Below, one piece after another: positions 23,155-31,993 of a stretch of 41,372 nucleotides of DNA (positions are counted from its first letter, which is position 1; every line of letters begins with the position of its first letter). The position numbers and the translations under genes are program-made. Source of the DNA: an uncultured Bacilli bacterium (GTDB lineage: Bacteria > Bacillota_I > Bacilli_A > RF39 > UBA660); NCBI GenBank assembly GCA_947631475.1, contig CANRLI010000004.1, forward strand, positions 1 to 41,372. The letters are read 5' to 3'. The notes beneath the pieces were generated by a model. That model did not search any database. It saw nothing but the letters and a program-made list of their open reading frames with translations, and was not told where the DNA came from.

Positions 23155-25485
23155 ATGAAATTAACATTATATCGGCGAATGTGTTTAGAAGAAGCCAATA
23201 AAACTATAAAGGAAATGGCTTTTTTTAAGCCTGATAGTGAGATAGCTTTAACGAGAAAATGGTTTTCTACATCTTTATTTCGTTCGCATTATTTTAAAAG
23301 TCCATTTTATAATGGTGAGTCAGTTATATTAAAAGTTTTGGTAAATGATACTTATTTTAAAAAAATCTTTGAAGAAGGAACCTTTATTACTAAAGAACCT
23401 AATGGTTTTTATGCAAGTAATGATTTGCCAGATGATATTTTGTATGCTAAAGCGCATCGAACAATAAATAGTTTATATAATATTGGTATTTTAAATCTGA
23501 CGGAATTAAATCAAAATCATTTAGGGATTGAACTAGTTGAAGATTCAGCGTATTGTTCTTTGTTGGAAAAAGATTTATTAGGACAAAAAATAACATCTTT
23601 AATTAGCAATAAAAATATTGATAGTCCTTGGGAATTTTATTTTCAACTTCCTTTTGATACGGCTATTTTAGCTTTAAAATATCAGTGTTTTATGATTGAG
23701 GGAATTAACCCAATTATTAAAAAGTTACATTTGTCTAAGGATTTAAAAGAACTTCAACAAATTAATTTAAATAAATATCATGTTACTTTAAAAGTTTGTT
23801 TTCATCCTTCAATTAAACAGTGTTCAAAATTTAATGAATATAATATGGCTTTAAATCAAAGTGAAATTGTGAAATTTTTACCATTTATTTCCCAAATTAA
23901 GGTTGTCGATGTTAAAGAATTAAATGATAAAGAAGATACTAAGGATTTTATAAATATAACGGGTAATAATACTTATACTAAACATCAACAAGTATCTTAT
24001 CAATCATATCCTTATTTAGATTATCAATTATTTGAAGAAGGAACTTTAAAATTATGTAAATCTCATTTTAAATTAGATAGTTTAAAAGAGATAATTCCTA
24101 ATTTAAAAGACACGCAAAATATTAGTCAAGTTGATCCAAGACATATTGATATGTTAGATACGCATATTGAAAAAGTTATTAACATGAGTAATTTAGTCAT
24201 AAATTATTTTAAAGACCAGGGATTTATGATTGATAGTGAAATGTTAGTTTGGTTAAAATGGAGTCTTTTAATTCATGATTTAGGTAAACCATATTGTTCT
24301 TGTTTATTTATGACTTCGCGATATTCTCAATTTGGGGATAAAAGTATTTTTCTAAAGCAGATTATAGATGAATTATTAGCACCAGACATTTCTTTTTATA
24401 TTAAAACAATCTGTCGAATTGGGACTTATTCTTCGCAAACAGGATCTAAAAAATTAAGAAAATTAATTGCTGAATTATTAAAAGAAATTTTATCTGTTTT
24501 AAAAGTGACGGAAGAAGAAGCTTATGTAGTTTTAAATAAAATTTTATATACATCTTTATTATTTAAAGTTTCTCATAGTGCTTCTTTAAAACCACGTTCT
24601 TTTTGTGCTGCTTATGTAGATGATTTACAATTTTTTGATCGGATTAATGATATTCTTTTAGATAATTTAAAAAATGATTTTGTTTTTCCATATATGGACT
24701 TGTATTATGGAGTTATGGATGCTTATACGCGTATAGTAGAAGAATATTATAATAATTTTGCTTATAGTCCAGTTGAACAGGTACAGAAGATGTTAAAAAG
24801 TGATTATCAGGATTTATCTTTAGTTTATAATTGTAAAAATAAGTATGTTTTACATTTAGATGATTTAAAACAATATAATTATGATGAATTAATCTGTGCT
24901 TATTTTAAAGATAATAGTCCGTTGATAAAAGAATATTTATCGCAAAAAGAGGAAAAAAAGCAAGATAATCAACGTAATCATGGCAGTCTTCATTGTCAAA
25001 AAGTGGCAATTTTAAGTTATTTATTAGGTAAATTAAATAATCTAGATGATGAAGCAATCGAAATCCTTCTCTTAGCTAGTAAATACCATGATATAGGTCG
25101 TCAAGTTAGTGATGAAAATCATGGTTGGCAGAGTGTTAAAATGTTAAAAGATTCGGCTGTTATGACAAATTATCAAAAGTGCGAATATGTTTACTTTTTA
25201 ATTGAAGCTCATGAAGTTAAAGATGAAGATAATTTTAGTATTTTAGCAAAATATAATATTGATCATCAAAAGGCCTTATTTTTATTAAGTTTATTTAAGG
25301 ATGCGGATGCATTAGATCGAACTCGTTTTGATTCGTTAAGAAATTATGGTAGTTGTCTAAATATAAAATATTTAAGAAATAATAATAGTAAGTTGCTTAT
25401 TAAATTTAGTTATTTATTAAATGCACAATATAAACAAGATGGTAAAGAACTTAGCCCTTCAATTAAACATTTAGTTTTAAAATAG
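23155..25485 (+). CDS. protein with two HD-type phosphohydrolase domains, unknown function
   Basis: A 776-residue soluble protein I cannot assign to a named family. Residues 1 to about 320 have no recognisable domain. A first HD-like domain has SQVDPRHIDMLDTHIEKV, then LLIHDLGKP (H374-D375). A second, C-terminal one is more complete: H609-GSLH613, KYHDIGR (H645-D646), DENHGWQSV, EAHEV and KDADALDRTR (D716, D718). The second set matches the metal-binding pattern H...HD...H...D of HD phosphohydrolases, which act on nucleotides or cyclic nucleotides. GGGG at 23142-23145 supports ATG 23155. It is monocistronic, between the alaS terminator and dnaG. Confidence 0.75.
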   Translation: MKLTLYRRMCLEEANKTIKEMAFFKPDSEIALTRKWFSTSLFRSHYFKSPFYNGESVILKVLVNDTYFKKIFEEGTFITKEPNGFYASNDLPDDILYAKAHRTINSLYNIGILNLTELNQNHLGIELVEDSAYCSLLEKDLLGQKITSLISNKNIDSPWEFYFQLPFDTAILALKYQCFMIEGINPIIKKLHLSKDLKELQQINLNKYHVTLKVCFHPSIKQCSKFNEYNMALNQSEIVKFLPFISQIKVVDVKELNDKEDTKDFINITGNNTYTKHQQVSYQSYPYLDYQLFEEGTLKLCKSHFKLDSLKEIIPNLKDTQNISQVDPRHIDMLDTHIEKVINMSNLVINYFKDQGFMIDSEMLVWLKWSLLIHDLGKPYCSCLFMTSRYSQFGDKSIFLKQIIDELLAPDISFYIKTICRIGTYSSQTGSKKLRKLIAELLKEILSVLKVTEEEAYVVLNKILYTSLLFKVSHSASLKPRSFCAAYVDDLQFFDRINDILLDNLKNDFVFPYMDLYYGVMDAYTRIVEEYYNNFAYSPVEQVQKMLKSDYQDLSLVYNCKNKYVLHLDDLKQYNYDELICAYFKDNSPLIKEYLSQKEEKKQDNQRNHGSLHCQKVAILSYLLGKLNNLDDEAIEILLLASKYHDIGRQVSDENHGWQSVKMLKDSAVMTNYQKCEYVYFLIEAHEVKDEDNFSILAKYNIDHQKALFLLSLFKDADALDRTRFDSLRNYGSCLNIKYLRNNNSKLLIKFSYLLNAQYKQDGKELSPSIKHLVLK

Positions 25486-25515
25486 AACAAGTCTCTTCTA
25501 GGAGATTTGTTTTTT
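25486..25515 (+). terminator. intrinsic terminator after the two-HD gene
   Basis: AACAAGTCTC pairs with GAGATTTGTT (one GU) around TTCTAG, followed by a T run. Confidence 0.85.
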
Positions 25516-25547
25516 GACATTTTAATTTGTAAAAATTGAGTGAATAT

Positions 25548-25577
25548 TTGCTTTAAAGAGCAAAATTGTGGTAAAAT
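25548..25577 (+). promoter_or_regulatory. upstream dnaG promoter TTGCTT-18-TAAAAT with extended TG
   Basis: The -35 TTGCTT (25548-25553), then TGGTAAAAT (25569-25577). It gives a leader of about 90 nt that contains the inverted repeat at 25611-25635. Confidence 0.55.
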
Positions 25578-25610
25578 ATTCAAGAATTTTGAGTTTTTTG
25601 GTAGAAATTT

Positions 25611-25635
25611 TAGGTAAAAAAAAGGAAATTACCTA
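25611..25635. repeat. inverted repeat TAGGTAA-11-TTACCTA upstream of dnaG
   Basis: Perfect 7-bp arms with an 11-nt purine spacer. It lies in the -35 region of the proximal -10 element and inside the leader of the distal promoter. It could be an operator or a transcribed hairpin. Confidence 0.6.
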
Positions 25636-25641
25636 GTAAGC

Positions 25642-25647
25642 TATAAT
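25642..25647 (+). promoter_or_regulatory. proximal -10 element of dnaG
   Basis: TATAAT, 25 nt before ATG 25673 and without a recognisable -35 or TG extension. It may need an activator at the adjacent inverted repeat. Confidence 0.4.
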
Positions 25648-25672
25648 AATTATAAGTGAGGGGTGATTTTTT

Positions 25673-27424
25673 ATGGCTTTTGTTAGCAATGAAGAAATTA
25701 ACAATATTCGTGCTAATGCAGATATTGTCTCCATAATTGGTAGTTATCTCCCTCTTACGCAACGTGGTAAAAATTATGTATGTGTTTGTCCCTTTCATGA
25801 TGATCATTCTCCTAGTATGAGTGTTTCTAGTGAAAAACAAATATATAAATGTTTTGCTTGTGGCGCAACTGGTAATGTTTTTACGTTTGTTTCAGAATAT
25901 GAAAACGTTCCTTTTATAGAAGCAGTTGCGATTGTAGCCAATAAATGTGGTATGACATTATCAGAGCAGACGTATAAGAGTAATATTACGCAAAATTTTA
26001 AAGAAGAATATGAAATTATGCAATTGGCGCAAAAATTTTTTATGAATAATCTACGAACGGATGTTGGTCAAGAAGCTTTGGCATATTTAAAAAAACGTGG
26101 AATTAATGATGAAATTATTAAAGAATTTGGCATTGGGTTAAGTCTAGATAGTAATGATTCTTTATATTCATTATTAAGAAAAAAAGGTTATGATGAAAAA
26201 AGATTAAACGATTTAGGTTTAATAAATTTAAAAGATGATAAAGCGTTTGATATGTTTACAAGACGTATTACTTTTCCTTTATGGGATAAAGATGGTAATA
26301 TAGTTGGCTTTAGTGCTCGTGTTTATCGTAATGAAAAAGATGTAGCCAAGTACATGAATAGTCGTGAATCAAAAATATTTAAAAAAGGAGAAACACTTTA
26401 TAATTATCATAATGCTAAAGACGTAGCTAAAAGAGAAAAACAGATTATAGTTGTTGAAGGCTTCATGGATGCGATAAGGTTGTCTTCTGTAGGAATTAAA
26501 AACGTTGTAGCGTTACAGGGTACAGCCATGACTCAAGAGCAAATTAATCTTTTAAAAAAGTTACGTGTCAAAGTAATATTATGTTTAGATAATGATAATG
26601 CGGGTTTATTAGCGACGGTTAATAATGGTGAAGAGTTGATAAAGAACAATGTTTTAACTTATGTTATTAGAATTAATGGTGAAAAAGATCCTGATGAATA
26701 CATTATTGCCAATGGTAAAGAAGCATTTATGCAAAATCTACGTGAACCCTTAAAATTTTTTGATTTTAAAATGAATTATTTAAAACAAAATAAAGATTTA
26801 AATAATTTAAGTGACTTAACGACTTATATTAATGATGTAATAAAAGATTTAGCTAGTAATAATGATCCAATTTTAAGGGAGTTAACATTAGCTAAGTTAA
26901 GTGAAGAATATAATGTTTCTTTAGATATTCTAAAAAGTAAATTAAATGATTTAAATCCGGTTAAGATTGAAAAAGTTGTGGATAAAGCCCCTAAGGAAGT
27001 AATAAAAAAGGATAGTTATATAATTGGGGCGGAGAAAATTATTTATTTTATGCTGAATGGGGAAGAATATATAAGGGAATATCAAAAAAAATTAGGTTTT
27101 TTTACGGATAGTTTATATAGAGAAATTGCTAATGAAATTGTATATTTCTTTGAAAACAATCACCAAAAGATAACAGTGGCTGACTTTATAACTTATGTTA
27201 GTACTAAGGATAGTATAAGAGATAAAGTAATGGAAATTGTTAATGAATCTATTAATGATCCTATAGATTTAGAAACGATGGATGAGTATATAGTGGCGGT
27301 TTTAAAACAAATGACTAAAAATGAAATACAAAGGTTAAAAAAATTAATGAAAGAAGAACTAGATGTTGATAAAAAGATGAAATTGGCTATTCAAATAGCA
27401 GAATTAAAAAAAGAGGAAGTGTAG
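25673..27424 (+). CDS. dnaG: DNA primase DnaG
   Basis: A 583-residue primase that makes the RNA primers for replication. The CHC2 zinc finger is intact: C39-x2-H42 and C60-x2-C63 in [11 protein letters not shown]...YKCFACG. The TOPRIM catalytic core carries VVEGFMDA (E262) and CLDNDNAG. The C-terminal region (about 430-583) is the helicase-interaction domain. RBS GAGGGGTGAT precedes ATG. It heads the classic macromolecular-synthesis order dnaG-rpoD, with rpoD starting two nt after its stop, and is served by two possible promoters. Confidence 0.96.
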   Translation: MAFVSNEEINNIRANADIVSIIGSYLPLTQRGKNYVCVCPFHDDHSPSMSVSSEKQIYKCFACGATGNVFTFVSEYENVPFIEAVAIVANKCGMTLSEQTYKSNITQNFKEEYEIMQLAQKFFMNNLRTDVGQEALAYLKKRGINDEIIKEFGIGLSLDSNDSLYSLLRKKGYDEKRLNDLGLINLKDDKAFDMFTRRITFPLWDKDGNIVGFSARVYRNEKDVAKYMNSRESKIFKKGETLYNYHNAKDVAKREKQIIVVEGFMDAIRLSSVGIKNVVALQGTAMTQEQINLLKKLRVKVILCLDNDNAGLLATVNNGEELIKNNVLTYVIRINGEKDPDEYIIANGKEAFMQNLREPLKFFDFKMNYLKQNKDLNNLSDLTTYINDVIKDLASNNDPILRELTLAKLSEEYNVSLDILKSKLNDLNPVKIEKVVDKAPKEVIKKDSYIIGAEKIIYFMLNGEEYIREYQKKLGFFTDSLYREIANEIVYFFENNHQKITVADFITYVSTKDSIRDKVMEIVNESINDPIDLETMDEYIVAVLKQMTKNEIQRLKKLMKEELDVDKKMKLAIQIAELKKEEV

Positions 27425-27426
27425 AT

Positions 27427-28524
27427 ATGATTGAAATTAAGAGTTTTGAAGAAAGAAAAAAAGAATTAGTAGAACTTGGACAAAAGAATAATAATATATT
27501 AACTTTTGAACAGCTAGCCGAAAGTTTAAAAGGCTTAGAAATTGATAATGATTCTTTGGATGACTTATATAATGTTTTAATGGAAAATGGCATAGAAGTT
27601 GTAGCTGAAGGCGATGATGGCGAGGTTCCTAAAATAGCTGATGTTGAAGAAGAGAATCTTGTCTTATCAGATGAGGAAATAACTAAAGATATTAATATAA
27701 ATGATCCAGTTAGAATGTATTTAAAAGAAATTGGTCGCATAAGCTTGTTAAGTTCCGAAGAAGAATTGGATTTGTCTGTAAGAATAGCTAATGGTGAAGA
27801 AGAAGCAAAGAATATTTTAGCTGAATCTAATTTACGTTTAGTTGTATCAATTGCTAAACGTTATGTAGGACGTGGTTTATTATTTTTAGATTTAATTCAA
27901 GAAGGTAATATTGGTCTTATGAAAGCAGTTGATAAATTTGACTATGGTAAAGGATACAAATTTAGTACTTATGCTACTTGGTGGATAAGACAAGCGATTA
28001 CTAGAGCATTAGCTGATCAAGCCAGAACAATTAGAGTACCTGTTCATATGGTTGAGACAATTAATAAGATGGCTAGAGTACAAAGACAAATGACTTTAGA
28101 GCTTAATAGAGAACCAAGTGAAGAAGAACTAGCAGATAAAATGGGTATTTCTGTTGAAAAAGTTAGAGAAGTAATGAAGATTAGTCAAGACCCTGTTTCA
28201 TTAGATACACCAATCGGGGAAGAAGATGATTCACATTTAGGCGATTTTATTAAAGATGAAAGAAGTATGAGTCCTGAAGAATATGCAACTAATGAAATAC
28301 TTAAAGAAGAAATAAAAAATGTTTTAATGACTTTACAAGAAAGAGAACAAGAAGTTTTGGAATTACGATTTGGGTTAGTTGATGGAACTAGTCATACTCT
28401 TGAAGAAGTAGGTAAAAAATTTAATGTTACAAGAGAAAGAATAAGACAAATAGAAGCTAAAGCTTTAAGAAAATTAAGACATCCTTCACGCGCTAAGAAA
28501 TTAAAAGATTTTTTAAGTGACTAA
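27427..28524 (+). CDS. rpoD: primary sigma factor SigA/RpoD
   Basis: A 365-residue housekeeping sigma-70 factor. It has a short region 1.1 (residues about 1-75), region 1.2 [16 protein letters not shown], region 2 with [14 protein letters not shown] and the -10 melting helix [15 protein letters not shown], region 3 [10 protein letters not shown], and region 4 [13 protein letters not shown] through [22 protein letters not shown] for -35 recognition. Length is normal for Bacilli. The many extended -10 promoters in the window imply heavy use of region 3.0 (HMVETINK). The stop overlaps the start of trmK by eight nt. Confidence 0.97.
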   Translation: MIEIKSFEERKKELVELGQKNNNILTFEQLAESLKGLEIDNDSLDDLYNVLMENGIEVVAEGDDGEVPKIADVEEENLVLSDEEITKDININDPVRMYLKEIGRISLLSSEEELDLSVRIANGEEEAKNILAESNLRLVVSIAKRYVGRGLLFLDLIQEGNIGLMKAVDKFDYGKGYKFSTYATWWIRQAITRALADQARTIRVPVHMVETINKMARVQRQMTLELNREPSEEELADKMGISVEKVREVMKISQDPVSLDTPIGEEDDSHLGDFIKDERSMSPEEYATNEILKEEIKNVLMTLQEREQEVLELRFGLVDGTSHTLEEVGKKFNVTRERIRQIEAKALRKLRHPSRAKKLKDFLSD

Positions 28525-29161
28525 GTTAAGTAAACGATTAGAAAGTTTAGCAAAATTTGTTTTAAAAAATGATAGAGTAGTTGATGTAGGTTGTGATCAT
28601 GGTTATTTAAGTATTTTTTTAGTAGAAAATAATTTGGCTAAAAAAGTTGTAGCAAGTGATATAAATCCAAATGCTTTAAATATGGCAATAAATAATATAA
28701 AGAAAAGAAATTTAAAAATAGAAACTGTTTTAAGTGATGGGTTAAATAATATTGATATGCATGATATTAATACAATAATAATATCAGGCATGGGGACGGC
28801 AACTATTTTACATATTTTAGCTAATCATGAAAAAATGAAAAATGTCAATAAATTAATTATTCAATCTAATAACGATCATGAGCTTTTAAGAAAATCTATA
28901 AGTAAAATGGGATACTTCTTAACTGATGAAAAATATATAAAAGATAAAGATAAATGGTATATAACATCTTTATTTATAAAAAGTGATAAAGTAAATACTA
29001 AAAAAGAGTTGGAATGGGGTTTACTTAATAACGTTCAATATAATAAATATCTTATTGATAAAGAACAAAATATTTTGAAAAAAATACCTTTGGGACATTT
29101 CAAAATTAAACTTAGTAAATATTTTAAAATAAGAAAATTAAAAAAAGCTATTTCACGATGA
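28517..29161 (+). CDS. trmK: tRNA (adenine22-N1)-methyltransferase TrmK
   Basis: A 214-residue SAM-dependent methyltransferase predicted to make m1A22 in tRNA. The SAM-binding motif is [15 protein letters not shown] (about 21-35), then [10 protein letters not shown] and [14 protein letters not shown], the catalytic loop equivalent. A C-terminal helical arm follows. The GTG start at 28517 lies inside the end of rpoD (overlap of eight nt), so translation is coupled. The dnaG-rpoD-trmK order matches B. subtilis (yqfN). The stop TGA falls in the hairpin of the shared terminator. Confidence 0.88.
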   Translation: MTKLSKRLESLAKFVLKNDRVVDVGCDHGYLSIFLVENNLAKKVVASDINPNALNMAINNIKKRNLKIETVLSDGLNNIDMHDINTIIISGMGTATILHILANHEKMKNVNKLIIQSNNDHELLRKSISKMGYFLTDEKYIKDKDKWYITSLFIKSDKVNTKKELEWGLLNNVQYNKYLIDKEQNILKKIPLGHFKIKLSKYFKIRKLKKAISR

Positions 29162-29171
29162 AATAACTTTT
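29149..29171. terminator. intrinsic terminator at the trmK end
   Basis: AGCTATTTCA pairs with TGAAATAACT (one mismatch) around CGA, followed by T6. The TGA stop of trmK (29159-29161) begins the 3' arm. The convergent gene ends just downstream at 29172. Confidence 0.75.
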
Positions 29172-29423
29172 TTATTGAAAAAATGTTGGGGCATTAACGC
29201 TAGTTATTGATGGTTTAGGGTTTTGAATAGTTTGATTATTTTTATTTGTTACTTTATTTGGTTGAGTAAGGTTGGTTTTTATATTTTGTAAGTTGTTAAA
29301 TATTTTATTAGAATCAGTAAGTAGTGGTTTTACTTGTTTATATATAGGGATCATCTGATTAGCGATGTTAAGTGTTTTAGATATACCACCAATTATATTT
29401 AGAAGAGAAAAATTGTTGTACAT
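29172..29423 (-). CDS. small protein resembling YqfQ/VrrA-type spore proteins
   Basis: An 83-residue protein with an N-terminal hydrophobic/glycine segment, LLNIIGGISKTLNIANQMIPIYKQVKPLLTDSNKIF, and an Asn/Gln/Thr-rich C-terminal tail. The pattern of an N-terminal patch, then KxLxIANQ-x4-YxQxxPL, resembles the core of the YqfQ (VrrA-like) family of spore coat proteins. In B. subtilis yqfQ lies near sigA-trmK, so position agrees. The match is from memory and short. TGGTGAT is five nt before ATG at 29423. The -10-like CATATACTA upstream (29445-29437) is of a form used by sporulation sigma factors, though a SigA reading is possible. Confidence 0.5.
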   Translation of the reverse strand: MYNNFSLLNIIGGISKTLNIANQMIPIYKQVKPLLTDSNKIFNNLQNIKTNLTQPNKVTNKNNQTIQNPKPSITSVNAPTFFQ

Positions 29424-29472
29424 AATATCACCACTATAGTATATGAATAATGCTTACTTTTTATTAATATTA

Positions 29473-29481
29473 TGATATAAT
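29473..29481 (+). promoter_or_regulatory. extended -10 promoter for the prepilin peptidase
   Basis: A perfect TGATATAAT, 34 nt before ATG 29516, divergent from the small gene on the other strand. Confidence 0.7.
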
Positions 29482-29515
29482 TTTTAAGATAAAGGGGTTT
29501 AAAGAAGGTGATGGT

Positions 29516-30277
29516 ATGTTAATTGATATTTATATAATAACCTTATTGTTTATAGTAGGAATACTGATGGGTTATATAAATCGAATAATTGCTATAAAGA
29601 TGCCTTTGAAAGTAAAAGAATATGTTAATGGTTGTGATAAGTGTAATACTAAATATAAATGGTATCAATTAATACCATTATTATCCTTTATTTTACAAAA
29701 GGGGAAATGTCCTTATTGTAAGAAAAATATTTCTTTTATTTATCAAATTTTAGAAATTATTAGTGGTTTATTGTTTGCTTTATCATATATATTTTATGGT
29801 TTTAGTTATGAAATGATTGTTATGATAGTTTTAACTAATTTAGGTATACTAATTTATATTACAGATTTTAAATATTATATTATCTTAGATGAGCCATTAA
29901 TATTTTATAGTATCTTAATATTAATTTGTAAATTTATTTTTTTTGGATATAAAACATTTTTAATATCTGTCTGTAGTGGCTTATTGATTTTTGTGTTTAT
30001 GGTAGTTGTTCAATTTATTGGGAATCGCATCTTTAAGCAAGAGTCCATAGGTGGCGGAGATATTAAATTATCAATGTTTTTTGGCTTTTTATTAGGGGTA
30101 AGGTTAAGTATTGTTTCTTTAATTCTTGGTTCTTTTTTAGCATTTCCTTGTGCAGTTTATTATTCAATATCAGGAGTTAAAAGGGAGATTCCGTTTGGAC
30201 CTTTCTTGATAACCGGATTATACTTAGTATTTGTTTTTATGGAACCAATTAGAAATATTTTAACTATTTTATTTTAA
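29516..30277 (+). CDS. type IV prepilin peptidase (ComC/PilD family)
   Basis: A 253-residue polytopic aspartic protease that cleaves, and in many species N-methylates, type IV prepilins and pseudopilins. The cytoplasmic loop carries the tetracysteine zinc site C40-DK-C43 and C65-PY-C68. The catalytic aspartates are D117 (YITDFKYYII) and D182 (GGGDIKL). It is of normal length with about seven or eight helices. In B. subtilis comC lies by valS and folC, and valS is the next plus-strand gene here. GAAGGTGATGGT precedes ATG. The substrate pilins are not in this window. Confidence 0.9.
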   Translation: MLIDIYIITLLFIVGILMGYINRIIAIKMPLKVKEYVNGCDKCNTKYKWYQLIPLLSFILQKGKCPYCKKNISFIYQILEIISGLLFALSYIFYGFSYEMIVMIVLTNLGILIYITDFKYYIILDEPLIFYSILILICKFIFFGYKTFLISVCSGLLIFVFMVVVQFIGNRIFKQESIGGGDIKLSMFFGFLLGVRLSIVSLILGSFLAFPCAVYYSISGVKREIPFGPFLITGLYLVFVFMEPIRNILTILF

Positions 30278-30279
30278 AA

Positions 30280-30303
30280 AAAAGAACTTCAAAAGTTCTT
30301 TTA
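30280..30303. terminator. bidirectional terminator between prepilin peptidase and GspE-like gene
   Basis: AAAGAACTT pairs with AAGTTCTTT around a very short CA-type loop, with A and T runs on the two sides. The stop of the minus-strand gene (30301-30303) touches the hairpin, so both convergent genes end here. Confidence 0.85.
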
Positions 30304-31890
30304 AAAATTATTAATATATCCATCATCATAGTTAAAGTCATCATCATCGTCATCATTGTCAACATCGTTAGAAATAAGAAGAGTAGCTTTTTTATCTTTT
30401 TTAGGAGCATCTGTTGTAACTTCATCGTTAACATTCTTTTTCTTTTTATTAGATTCTTGATTTGATAAATCCTCTTTTGATATAGGTTTAGTATCTTCTT
30501 TTTTTTCACTAATCGTTTTTGTTGAGTTAGATGAATCTGCGTCTTTTGAATGATTATTTTTAGTAGAGGCATTATCTAGTAATTTTAAAGCTTCTTCTAT
30601 TATATTTGGTTCTTCGTTTGTGGTTATTTCGTCAACAGAAGAGATTTCATCTTTATCTTCGTTTCCTAGCAAGATTGCTTTTAATTCTTTGTCTTCATTA
30701 AAAAGATCGGTTTTGATATCAATAATTCGCATTAATTCTTCAAAGGAAGTTTCACCATCTTTAACTTTTTGGCAACAATCGATAATAATTGAGTTATTTT
30801 CTTCGTAAATAATTTTACGTATTAATTCAGGATCACGATTATTAGCAATGGCTTGTCTTAATTCTTCTGATATTTTAACAACTTCTGCGATAGGCATTTG
30901 ATCAATATAACCATCGTGGCATTCTTCACAACCATTGGGAATAAATATTTCGTTAATGTCTTCTTTTAAAACATATTTTAAAACTTTTTGTTCATATGAA
31001 GAAGCAGCTTTCTTTTTACGACATGAAGGACAAAGTCTTTTTACTAATCTTTGAGAAATAATGCCTATAAGGTTAGAACCTAATAAATAATTTTCTACTT
31101 CCATATTTAAAAGGGTTTTAATCGTTGTAAAAATTGTTTTGGTATTCATAGTGGAAATAACTAGACGACCAGTAACCGAAGCACGTAAAGCACTTCTAGT
31201 CGTTTCATCATTAATTAGTTCGTTAAGAGCAATGACATTGGGGTCGGATAGAAGAGCTGTTTTGATAATATTATGATAGGTTAAGCCTTTTTCAGGATTT
31301 ATTTGTACTTGATTAATATTATCTATTTTCATTTTGATAGGATCTTCAATAGATATAATATTTAATGGTTTTGTAGATAACTCTTTAAGAAGAGAGTACA
31401 TAGTAGTTGTTTTACCTGAGGCATTAGTTCCCGTGATAAGAATTATACCACTATTTTCTTTTAACATATCTTGTATTTTTTGTAAGTTTTCTTTAGTCAT
31501 CCCGAGACTTTTAAGATCTTTTAAATTAAGAGCATAATTTGATAGATGTACGACAATTTTTTCACCATCGATAACAGGAATGGTAGAAACACGCATACTA
31601 TGAGGTTTACCATTGTATTCAAATTTTATTGCTCCTATTTGAGGCATTACGGATTCAGTAATATTCATTCCAGCTAAGATTTTAATACGGGTTAAGATGT
31701 TGGTTTTGGCACTATCAGGAGCAGTCGTATATTCTGTTAAATCACCATTAATTCTAAATTTAACGGTAAGATTATGAGCATGGGGATCAAAATGGATATC
31801 AGAAGCTTTCATTTTGACAGCATTAACTAAAATGTCTTTTACAATACTTACGGTTGGTTCTTTTTCATAATTATATTCATGTATTGCCAT
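30301..31890 (-). CDS. divergent GspE/PilB-type secretion ATPase with acidic C-terminal tail
   Basis: A 529-residue ATPase of the type II secretion / type IV pilus family. The ASDIHFDPH and GHRVSTIP-like region (PHSMRVSTIP) are conserved, Walker A is GTNASGKTT (154-162), and the zinc motif is C287-PSC and C321-EEC. The usual Walker B / His-box sequence (GEIRD ... TGHLVLSTLHTN) is replaced by NELIN ... TGRLVISTMNTK, with only E224 kept. The last 110 residues are disordered and highly acidic, ending in a run of Asp. It lacks the long N-terminal domain of PilB. It starts at ATG 31890, with GGGATG in front; ATG 31899 has no proper RBS spacing. Promoter TTGAGT-17-TATAAT lies on the minus strand. 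Confidence 0.85.
   Translation of the reverse strand: MAIHEYNYEKEPTVSIVKDILVNAVKMKASDIHFDPHAHNLTVKFRINGDLTEYTTAPDSAKTNILTRIKILAGMNITESVMPQIGAIKFEYNGKPHSMRVSTIPVIDGEKIVVHLSNYALNLKDLKSLGMTKENLQKIQDMLKENSGIILITGTNASGKTTTMYSLLKELSTKPLNIISIEDPIKMKIDNINQVQINPEKGLTYHNIIKTALLSDPNVIALNELINDETTRSALRASVTGRLVISTMNTKTIFTTIKTLLNMEVENYLLGSNLIGIISQRLVKRLCPSCRKKKAASSYEQKVLKYVLKEDINEIFIPNGCEECHDGYIDQMPIAEVVKISEELRQAIANNRDPELIRKIIYEENNSIIIDCCQKVKDGETSFEELMRIIDIKTDLFNEDKELKAILLGNEDKDEISSVDEITTNEEPNIIEEALKLLDNASTKNNHSKDADSSNSTKTISEKKEDTKPISKEDLSNQESNKKKKNVNDEVTTDAPKKDKKATLLISNDVDNDDDDDDFNYDDGYINNF
30321..30368 (-). repeat. acidic-codon microsatellite in the GspE-like tail
   Basis: The plus strand shows repeated TCATCATC trinucleotides with CGT and GTC variants, which read as Asp codons on the minus strand (DNDDDDDDFNYDD). 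In-frame slippage could change tail length. Confidence 0.7.
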
Positions 31891-31919
31891 ATTAATCATC
31901 CCATCTTTATTCTTATTTA

Positions 31920-31948
31920 ATTATATCGTATTTATTTTTTTAACTCAA
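31920..31948 (-). promoter_or_regulatory. promoter of the GspE-like gene, TTGAGT-17-TATAAT
   Basis: Minus-strand -35 TTGAGT (31948-31943) and -10 TATAAT (31925-31920) with 17-nt spacing, about 30 nt upstream of ATG 31890. Confidence 0.6.
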
Positions 31949-31958
31949 TAAATTTTTA

Positions 31959-31987
31959 TTGCTTTTAATATTTTAATGATTTATAAT
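31959..31987 (+). promoter_or_regulatory. promoter TTGCTT-17-TATAAT of the valS T-box operon
   Basis: The -35 TTGCTT (31959-31964) and -10 TATAAT (31982-31987), separated by 17 nt. It is divergent from the GspE-like promoter. Confidence 0.65.
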
Positions 31988-31993
31988 ACTTTT

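Noticed and set aside
25514-25519. TTGACA upstream of dnaG
   Set aside because: It lies in the T run of the preceding terminator, and no -10 is found 16-18 nt downstream.
30264-30572. Minus-strand 102-codon ORF at the GspE-like gene end
   Set aside because: It is another reading frame of the Asp/Lys-rich low-complexity tail, and the composition is repeat-driven.
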